Shown piece by piece: positions 58,692 to 64,000 of a stretch of DNA of 64,000 nucleotides (position 1 is its first letter; each line of letters starts with the position of its first letter). Source of the DNA: Amycolatopsis orientalis DSM 40040 = KCTC 9412 (GTDB lineage: Bacteria > Actinomycetota > Actinomycetes > Mycobacteriales > Pseudonocardiaceae); the NCBI RefSeq assembly GCF_000478275.1, contig NZ_ASJB01000051.1, positions 62,001 through 126,000 on the forward strand. Reading direction: 5' to 3'. A program made the translations under genes and the position numbers. The notes beneath the pieces are model-generated. The model saw only the letters and a program-made list of their open reading frames with translations. It made no database searches and was not told the origin of the DNA.

Positions 58692-59948
58692 TCAGCCCTG
58701 CGTACGGAACACGAGAGACGAGTGGCCCACGCGGATCACGTCGCCGTCGGCGAGCTGCCAGGTCTGCACCGGGGTGCCGTTGACCGTCGTCCCGTTCGTC
58801 GAACCGATGTCCGCGAGCGTCGCGCTCTGGCCGTCCCAGGTGATCTCCAGATGACGACGGGAGACCCCGGTGTCCGGCAGCCTGAAGTCGGCGTCCTGAC
58901 CGCGCCCCACGACGTTCCCGCCCTGCTTCAGCGAGTACGAGCGGTTCGAGCCGTCGTCCAGCTGCAGGCTCGCGGCGAGCTGACGGCCGGCCGCGGGCTG
59001 GCCGCCGTAGCCACCACCCTGCGCGTACGGATCCGCCGCGGGCTGGCCGTACGCCTGCTGAGCGCCGCCGTACTGGTCGTACCCAGGCTGCGGTGCGCCG
59101 CCGCCGTAACCCTGGTCGTACCCGGGCTGCGGTGCGGCACCGCCGTAACCCTGGTCATAACCGGGCTGCTGCTGACCGCCGTACTGGTCATAGCCGGGCT
59201 GCTGTGCGCCGCCGCCGTAACCCTGGTCGTACCCAGGCTGCTGCTGACCGCCGTACTGGTCGTACCCAGGCTGCGGTGCGGCACCGCCATAGCCCTGGTC
59301 ATAGCCAGGCTGCTGCTGACCGCCGTACTGGTCATAGCCCGGCTGCTGCGCGCCGCCGTAACCCTGGTCGTAGCCGCCCTGCTGCTGGCCGCCATAACCC
59401 TGGTCGTACCCGGGCTGCTGCTGGCCAGCCTGCTGTCCGTAGCCGTACTGGCCCTGCTGGCCGTACGGGTCACCCTGGTCGTATTGGCCGTAGCCGGGGG
59501 GCTGGCTCATTGCTGGGTCTCCTGCGTTGCTGGGTCGTGCCGACCGTGACGAACCCGCGGCGTCGTGGGGCTTGACATCGGGATCGACGGACGAACGGGT
59601 CTTGAACTGTCCAGTATGCAGCGCCTCGTTGCGCTCGAGCGAAACTACGACGTCACCATAGGTGTCCCAACCGTGCTCGGCGAGGTGTTCCTTGACCGCC
59701 TCCGCCAACACCGACGTGACCCGACGTTCGTCTCCGGCCATGCGCTCGTGATCAGCCTGCCCCAACGACACGATGTAGTGATTGGGAGCGAGCTGTCGAC
59801 CACCGGCCAGCTCACGAACGTTCTCCTCGCTCTCGCGCTCAAGCGCCACCGCCACTTCCTGCGTGACGACGTTGCCACCGAACATGCGCGCGAAGGTATT
59901 GCCCACGAGGTTCTCGAGCCGCCTATCAAAGCGCTCAACGCGGCCCAC
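58692..59948 (-). CDS. fhaA: FhaA: DUF3662 and FHA domain protein with Tyr/Gly/Gln repeat linker
   Basis: A 418-residue cytoplasmic protein with GTG and AGGAGG 10 nt upstream. DUF3662 domain at residues 1-120 (GRVERFDRRLENLVGNTFAR; LAPNHYIVSLGQADHERMAG). Residues about 148-315 are a low-complexity linker with ten GYDQ units. The FHA domain is 325-418 (NVVGRGQDADFRLPDTGVSR; RHLEITWDG; DIGSTNGTTVNG). In mycobacteria its FHA domain binds phosphorylated MurJ pseudokinase and CwlM. It is separated from fhaB by 160 bp, so it has its own promoter or a long leader. Confidence 0.95.
   Translation of the reverse strand: MGRVERFDRRLENLVGNTFARMFGGNVVTQEVAVALERESEENVRELAGGRQLAPNHYIVSLGQADHERMAGDERRVTSVLAEAVKEHLAEHGWDTYGDVVVSLERNEALHTGQFKTRSSVDPDVKPHDAAGSSRSARPSNAGDPAMSQPPGYGQYDQGDPYGQQGQYGYGQQAGQQQPGYDQGYGGQQQGGYDQGYGGAQQPGYDQYGGQQQPGYDQGYGGAAPQPGYDQYGGQQQPGYDQGYGGGAQQPGYDQYGGQQQPGYDQGYGGAAPQPGYDQGYGGGAPQPGYDQYGGAQQAYGQPAADPYAQGGGYGGQPAAGRQLAASLQLDDGSNRSYSLKQGGNVVGRGQDADFRLPDTGVSRRHLEITWDGQSATLADIGSTNGTTVNGTPVQTWQLADGDVIRVGHSSLVFRTQG
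59048..59430. repeat. Intragenic tandem repeat in fhaA
   Basis: The DNA encoding the fhaA linker consists of about ten units encoding QPGYDQ(G)YGG, arranged as a higher-order pair of 9- and 10-11-residue units (roughly 70 bp). The copies are almost identical, so slippage and recombination are likely, and length may vary among strains. Confidence 0.85.
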
Positions 59949-60077
59949 CGGGCAACCTCCTCACACGTGTGCTTCCCCGTCGATCCTATCCGGGTACGGC
60001 CAGTCGGACACGGCCCCCGGTGAAACCCGTGAAATCAGCCTGCTACGCTTTGCGAGCTGTCAGAGAACGAAGCACTC

Positions 60078-60160
60078 GGGCGAGTGGCGGAATGGCAGAC
60101 GCGCACGGTTCAGGTCCGTGTGTCCGAAAGGACGTGAGGGTTCAACTCCCTCCTCGCCCA
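60078..60160 (+). tRNA. tRNA-Leu (CAG)
   Basis: 83 nt. The acceptor is GGGCGAG/CTCGCCC with discriminator A. The anticodon stem CACGG/CCGTG with loop TTCAGGT puts CAG at 60111-60113. A long variable arm (TGTCCGAAAGGACG) is typical of class II leucine tRNAs. CCA is not encoded. Confidence 0.98.
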
Positions 60161-60170
60161 CTTGTAGTCA

Positions 60171-60203
60171 GAGGCCCCTTCGCTAGCGCGACGGGGCCTC
60201 TTT
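60171..60203 (+). terminator. Terminator after tRNA-Leu
   Basis: Arms GAGGCCCC / GGGGCCTC around a CGCTAGCG-containing loop that can pair further, followed by TTT, 10 bp after the tRNA. Confidence 0.83.
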
Positions 60204-60228
60204 CGCGTTTGTCGTCGCTCGTCGGTTC

Positions 60229-60249
60229 CCGGGGGGCCGAGCCCCCCGG
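60229..60249. repeat. REP-like GC hairpin after tRNA-Leu
   Basis: CCGGGGGGC / GCCCCCCGG, perfect 9-bp arms around CGA, followed by ACCCCCACG. It resembles the hairpins that follow tRNA-Ile at 29205-29275. Confidence 0.65.
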
Positions 60250-60303
60250 ACCCCCACGGTGCGTGAGGGCGGCGGTTGGCGGGCGGGTGCCTGAAAGAAC
60301 AAA

Positions 60304-60331
60304 GAAAAAGACCCGGCCGGGGCCGGGTCTT
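60304..60331 (-). terminator. Terminator of the FKBP gene
   Basis: Arms AAGACCCGGCC / GGCCGGGTCTT with loop GG. On the minus strand it is followed by TTTTTCTTTG, a good intrinsic terminator, 20 bp past the FKBP stop. Confidence 0.9.
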
Positions 60332-60350
60332 GGTGGTGCGGGGGTGTGGG

Positions 60351-60725
60351 TCAGTTCACGCCGACCAGGTCGACCACGAAGATCAAGGTCTCGTTCGGTT
60401 TGATGACGCCACCGGCGCCGCGTTCGCCGTAGGCCAGGTGCGGCGGGATCACCAGCTGCCGGCGGCCGCCGACCTTCATCCCGGCAACGCCCTGGTCCCA
60501 GCCGGGGATGACCTGGCCCTTGCCGAGGCCGAAGCGAAGCGGTTCACCGCGGTCCCACGACGCGTCGAACTGGTCGCCGGTCGAGTGCGAGACACCGACG
60601 TAGTGCACCGTGACGGTGTCGCCGGCCTTGGCCTCCTGGCCTTCGCCGACGGAGATGTCGGTCGTCTTCAGCTCGGAGGGCGCGGGCCCCTCGGGGCGGT
60701 CGATCTGGGGCTTTTCCAAAGACAT
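60351..60725 (-). CDS. FKBP-type peptidyl-prolyl cis-trans isomerase
   Basis: A 124-residue protein of one FKBP domain: DTVTVHYVGVSHSTGDQFDA, SWDRGEPLRFGLGKGQVIPG, WDQGVAGMKVGGRRQLVIPP, HLAYGERGAGGVIKPNETLI, FVVDLVGVN. FK506-pocket residues (Tyr, Phe, Trp) are conserved. No signal peptide, so cytoplasmic. It catalyses prolyl isomerisation. It is transcribed alone between tRNA-Leu and the acylase gene. Confidence 0.96.
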   Translation of the reverse strand: MSLEKPQIDRPEGPAPSELKTTDISVGEGQEAKAGDTVTVHYVGVSHSTGDQFDASWDRGEPLRFGLGKGQVIPGWDQGVAGMKVGGRRQLVIPPHLAYGERGAGGVIKPNETLIFVVDLVGVN

Positions 60726-60866
60726 GTCCCCAAACTACCTATGCAGGTCCGGGGTCCGCAGGGCGAGTGTTCCCCCGAACGGTGGCAAGAACGCGAATAG
60801 TCTTCACAAATTTGGATACCCGTGGGTAGTGTGCGCCTCGTCACTCTCCGACGACGGAGGTCTTTC

Positions 60867-63800
60867 ATGCGACGAGGCATACGGGTCTTGACGACGCTGG
60901 CGGGGCTGACCCTCGTGGCGGGAACGGTTCCGGCACTGCAGGCGAACGCCGCGGAAGCCCCGGCGGAGTCGGTGGTGGCGGCCGCGCTCGACGACTACTG
61001 CGGCGGTCAGTGCGGCGACATCCTGCCGCCCGGCACCAAGGGGAACGCCACCCTCGCCGAGATCCTGGCGCACAAGGCCTTCGGTACCCGGCCCGCGCAT
61101 TCCGCCGACCAGCTCGGCAAGTACGCCTCGCTCGCCGACGGCTACAAGACGCTGACCACGGACAAGATCAACCAGTTCTTCAACGACGCCTCGTACGGCG
61201 TCCAGTCCGGGCAGGTCGAGAGCACGATCCAACCGCGCCCGGACGTGACGATCACCCGGGACAAGGCGACCGGCGTCCCCCGGATCGTCGGCACGACGCG
61301 ACCGGGCACGATGTACGGCGCGGGATACGCCGCCGGGCAGGACCGGCTGTGGCTGATGGACATCATGCGCCGCGTCGGCCGCGGCCAGCTGACCTCGTAC
61401 GCCGGGGGCGCGCAGGGGAACCGTGAACTCGAGCAGAGCTTCTTCGCTTCGGCGCCTTACACCGAACAGGAACTGCAGAAGCAGATCGACGACGCCGCGG
61501 CGAGCGGCCCGCGTGGCGCGCAGGGCAAGGCCGACGCCGAGGCCTACGTCGAAGGCATCAACAAGTACATCTCCGACGCGCACAGCGGCCGCTACTTCCC
61601 CGGCGAGTACGTCCTCACCGGACACGTCGACGCGATCACGAACGCCGGGACGATCGAGCCGTTCAAGCTGACCGACCTGGTCGTGCTCGCCGCGGTGGTC
61701 GGCGCGCAGTTCGGCGCGGGTGGCGGCGGTGAGGTGCAGAACGCCATCGCGAAGATGGCGATGCAGGAGAAGTACGGTCTCGAACAGGGCGACAAGGTCT
61801 GGAAGAGCCTGCGCTCAGAAGACGACCCCGAGACCGTCAAGACTCTCCACAATGGACAGACCTTCGACTACGGCAAGGCGCCGGCGACGCCGCAGGGCGC
61901 CGCGATGCCGGACAAGGGAACGGTTTCCGGGCAGCAGCTGGTCTTCGACCCGACCGGTTCCGCCGGGACGGCCACGCCCGCCAAGGTGGAGGTTCCCGCG
62001 CCCGAAGACCAGAAGGCCGTCCGCGGCATCTTCGACGACGGCGTACTGCCCGGCAACATGCTGTCGGAGAAGCACGGCATGTCCAACGCGCTGGTGGTCT
62101 CCGGCGCCAAGACCGCGAGCGGTCACCCCGTCGCCGTCTTCGGCCCGCAGGCCGGGTACTTCGCCCCGCAACTGCTGATGCTGCAAGAACTCCAGGGGCC
62201 GGGCATCAGCGCACGCGGCGCCTCCTTCGCGGGCATCAGCATGTACGTGCTCCTCGGCCGCGGCAAGGACTACTCGTGGAGCGCGACTTCGGCGTCGCAG
62301 GACATCATCGACACCTACGCCGTCGAACTGTGCGAGCAGAACGGTTCCGCGCCGACGAAGAACTCGAACTTCTACCGCTTCCGCGGCCAGTGCCTGCCGT
62401 TCGAGATCGTCGAGCGCAAGAACGCCTGGAAGCCCACCGTCGCCGACGGGACCGCGGAAGGTTCGTACACACTGCGCAGCTTCCGCACGAAGTACGGTCC
62501 GGTGACGAGCCGGGCGCTGGTCGGCGGCAAACCGGTGGCGTACGCGTCGCTGCGGTCGACCTTCCAGCACGAGATCGACACGATCATCGGCTTCCAGAAG
62601 TTCAACGACCCGGACGCGATCAAATCGGCGCGGGACTTCCAGCTCGCGGCGGCCGACGTCAACCAGACCTACAACTGGTTCTACGCCGATTCCCGTGACG
62701 TCGCCTACTTCAACTCCGGCTCGAACCCGGTCCGCAACCCGAACGTCGACCCGGCCATGCCGGTCAAGGCGGACGCCGGATTCGACTGGCAGGGCTGGAA
62801 TCCCGACGGCAACATCGCGAACTACACGCCGTCGTCGCAGCATCCGCAGTCGATCAACCAGGACTACTACATCAGCTGGAACAACGCGCAGGCGAACGGG
62901 TACGCGGCCAGCGGCGCGGACAAGAGTTCCGTGCACCGCGGTGATCTGATCGACGCGCGGGTCAAGAAGATGATCTCCAACGGCACCAGGGTCACCCGCG
63001 TGAACCTCACGCAGGCCATGGAGGAGGCGGCGCTCGCCGACCTCCGCGCGGAGAAGGTGCTGCCGGAACTGTTCAAGGTGATCGACAAGGCGCCGGTGAC
63101 CGGTCCGGCCGCCGACGCGGTGGCGAAGCTGAAGACCTGGCTCGCGGCGGGCGGCCTGCGCTCGGAGACGTCGCCGGGCAGCAAGGCCTACGCGAACGCC
63201 GACGCGATCCGCATCATGGACGCCTGGTGGCCGCTGCTGGTCAACGCCCAGTTCAAACCCGGCATGGGCGACGCCGCCTACGCCGCGATGGTGGGCGTGC
63301 TGAAGATCAACGAGTCGCCTTCCGGCTGGCAGAACGAGGTTCCCGGCAAGCACGTCGGCCAGCCGCACGCGGGTTCGTCGTACCAGGCGGGCTGGTGGGG
63401 CTACGTGCACAAGGACATCCGCTCCGTACTCGGGCAGAACGTCGCCGGACCGCTGGGCGCGAAGTACTGCGGTGGCGGGAACGTCGACGCCTGCCGTCAG
63501 ATCCTGCTCGACTCGCTGACTCAGGCGGCCGCGCAGCCCGCCAACACCGTGTACCCCGGCGACGGCGACTGCGCCGCGGGCGACCAGTGGTGCGCCGACA
63601 CGATCATCCACCGGGCGCTCGGCGGTATCACGCAGGACAAGATGAGCACCCAGAACCGGCCGACCTTCCAGCAGGTCGTGGAGTTCCCGGCGAAGCGCGG
63701 CGACAACATCGCCAACCTCAGCACCGGCCGGTCGGTCACCGCGACCAGTCACGAGACCGGCTGGTACAACTCGCCGCCGTCCAACGCGATCGACGGGAAC

Positions 63801-64000
63801 CTCTCGACCCGCTGGGCGAGCGACTGGAGCGACGCCCAGTCGATCACCGTCGATCTCGGCTCGGTGCAGCCCGTTTCCCGGGTGATCCTGCGGTGGGAAT
63901 CGGCCTACGGCAAGGCGTACAAGGTGCAGGTCTCCCCGGACGGGACGAACTGGCGTGACGCGGCGTCCATAGTGGACGGAGACGGCGGGCAGGACAACGT
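60867..64000 (+). CDS. Secreted penicillin acylase family (Ntn-hydrolase) protein with discoidin domain, truncated by window end
   Basis: The frame is open for 1044 codons to the window end. ATG has GGAGG 6 nt upstream. The signal peptide is RRGIRVLTTLAGLTLVAGTV with cleavage after ANA (about residue 28). Alpha-chain segment TITRDKATGVPRIVGTTRPG and MYGAGYAAGQDRLWLMDIMR are typical of penicillin acylases. The predicted autoprocessing nucleophile is Ser406 in HGMSNALVVSGAKTASG, preceded by Met instead of the more common Gly. The beta chain continues to about 940, followed by a discoidin (F5/8 type C) domain: SVTATSHETGWYNSPPSNAI, DGNLSTRWASDW, VILRWESAYGKAYKVQV. Likely an extracellular amidase acting on acylated lactones, peptides or antibiotics, with a carbohydrate- or wall-binding module. 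Confidence 0.92.
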   Translation, partial: MRRGIRVLTTLAGLTLVAGTVPALQANAAEAPAESVVAAALDDYCGGQCGDILPPGTKGNATLAEILAHKAFGTRPAHSADQLGKYASLADGYKTLTTDKINQFFNDASYGVQSGQVESTIQPRPDVTITRDKATGVPRIVGTTRPGTMYGAGYAAGQDRLWLMDIMRRVGRGQLTSYAGGAQGNRELEQSFFASAPYTEQELQKQIDDAAASGPRGAQGKADAEAYVEGINKYISDAHSGRYFPGEYVLTGHVDAITNAGTIEPFKLTDLVVLAAVVGAQFGAGGGGEVQNAIAKMAMQEKYGLEQGDKVWKSLRSEDDPETVKTLHNGQTFDYGKAPATPQGAAMPDKGTVSGQQLVFDPTGSAGTATPAKVEVPAPEDQKAVRGIFDDGVLPGNMLSEKHGMSNALVVSGAKTASGHPVAVFGPQAGYFAPQLLMLQELQGPGISARGASFAGISMYVLLGRGKDYSWSATSASQDIIDTYAVELCEQNGSAPTKNSNFYRFRGQCLPFEIVERKNAWKPTVADGTAEGSYTLRSFRTKYGPVTSRALVGGKPVAYASLRSTFQHEIDTIIGFQKFNDPDAIKSARDFQLAAADVNQTYNWFYADSRDVAYFNSGSNPVRNPNVDPAMPVKADAGFDWQGWNPDGNIANYTPSSQHPQSINQDYYISWNNAQANGYAASGADKSSVHRGDLIDARVKKMISNGTRVTRVNLTQAMEEAALADLRAEKVLPELFKVIDKAPVTGPAADAVAKLKTWLAAGGLRSETSPGSKAYANADAIRIMDAWWPLLVNAQFKPGMGDAAYAAMVGVLKINESPSGWQNEVPGKHVGQPHAGSSYQAGWWGYVHKDIRSVLGQNVAGPLGAKYCGGGNVDACRQILLDSLTQAAAQPANTVYPGDGDCAAGDQWCADTIIHRALGGITQDKMSTQNRPTFQQVVEFPAKRGDNIANLSTGRSVTATSHETGWYNSPPSNAIDGNLSTRWASDWSDAQSITVDLGSVQPVSRVILRWESAYGKAYKVQVSPDGTNWRDAASIVDGDGGQDN

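Noticed and set aside
59048..59430. Regular repeats in fhaA as a CRISPR array.
   Set aside because: The repeats are in frame, encode the QPGYDQ linker, and have no unique spacers.
61815..63752. A 645-codon minus-strand open frame over the acylase gene.
   Set aside because: The plus strand carries a continuous acylase frame with signal peptide and catalytic motifs; the minus frame has none.

Overview
This is a contiguous, high-GC, actinobacterial chromosome segment centred on the replication origin. The gene order (murJ - pseudokinase - sigM - anti-sigma - trxB - trxA - cwlM ... parB - parA - rsmG - jag - yidC - yidD - rnpA - rpmH - dnaA - oriC - dnaN - gnd - recF - dciA - gyrB - gyrA - tRNA-Ile/tRNA-Ala ... 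ppiA - crgA ... trpG - pknB - pknA - pbpA - rodA - pstP - fhaB - fhaA - tRNA-Leu) is the conserved order around oriC of mycobacteria, Pseudonocardiaceae and relatives. Several accessory proteins and a 23-bp palindrome containing GTGAAGGCCCCCTTGAGGGA suggest a Pseudonocardiaceae member, most likely Amycolatopsis. The genus is an inference.

Layout. 1-6.2 kb: envelope and redox genes (end of murJ, MurJ-associated pseudokinase, SigM and its anti-sigma factor, thioredoxin system, CwlM). 6.5-10.8 kb: accessory genes, including an aminotransferase and an unusual D-Ala-D-Ala ligase-like protein. 10.9-16.4 kb: leftward operon for chromosome segregation, RNA processing and membrane insertion, with three parS sites. 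17.0-29.0 kb: rightward replication block dnaA - oriC - dnaN - gnd - recF - dciA - gyrB - gyrA - DUF3566. oriC (about 18.8-19.3 kb) has many DnaA boxes, and two abutting boxes followed by CCCC and TAT-TAC-TAC-TGC triplets that look like a basal unwinding element. 29.0-38.5 kb: two tRNAs, then accessory DNA: a three-gene type VII secretion-substrate-like cluster, an ADP-ribosylglycohydrolase/AraC pair, a decayed winged-helix gene, a secreted zinc carboxypeptidase, pdxH, a lipoprotein and others. 38.8-43.9 kb: envelope and division genes (a CwsA-position membrane protein, cyclophilin, rhomboid protease, PH-domain protein, CrgA, class E sortase). 44-50.4 kb: accessory genes (luciferase-like oxidoreductase, FprA, TrpG/PabA, an ABC transporter pair, P-loop kinase, Phd/VapC toxin-antitoxin). 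50.5-59.9 kb: leftward pknB-pknA-pbpA-rodA-pstP-fhaB operon plus fhaA. 60.0-64.0 kb: tRNA-Leu, FKBP isomerase and a truncated secreted penicillin-acylase-family enzyme with a C-terminal discoidin domain.

How the genes work together. The two flanks of the origin carry a known peptidoglycan control circuit: PknB and PstP set phosphorylation of CwlM and of the MurJ-linked pseudokinase, and FhaA reads the phosphorylated forms. RodA and PbpA do the polymerisation, and CrgA links to division. ParA/ParB/parS, DnaA/DnaN/DciA and gyrase handle origin segregation and replication. DnaA-box clusters also occur outside oriC (near 6.4, 22.85 and 42.23 kb). No phage, insertion sequence, CRISPR array or rRNA operon was seen.
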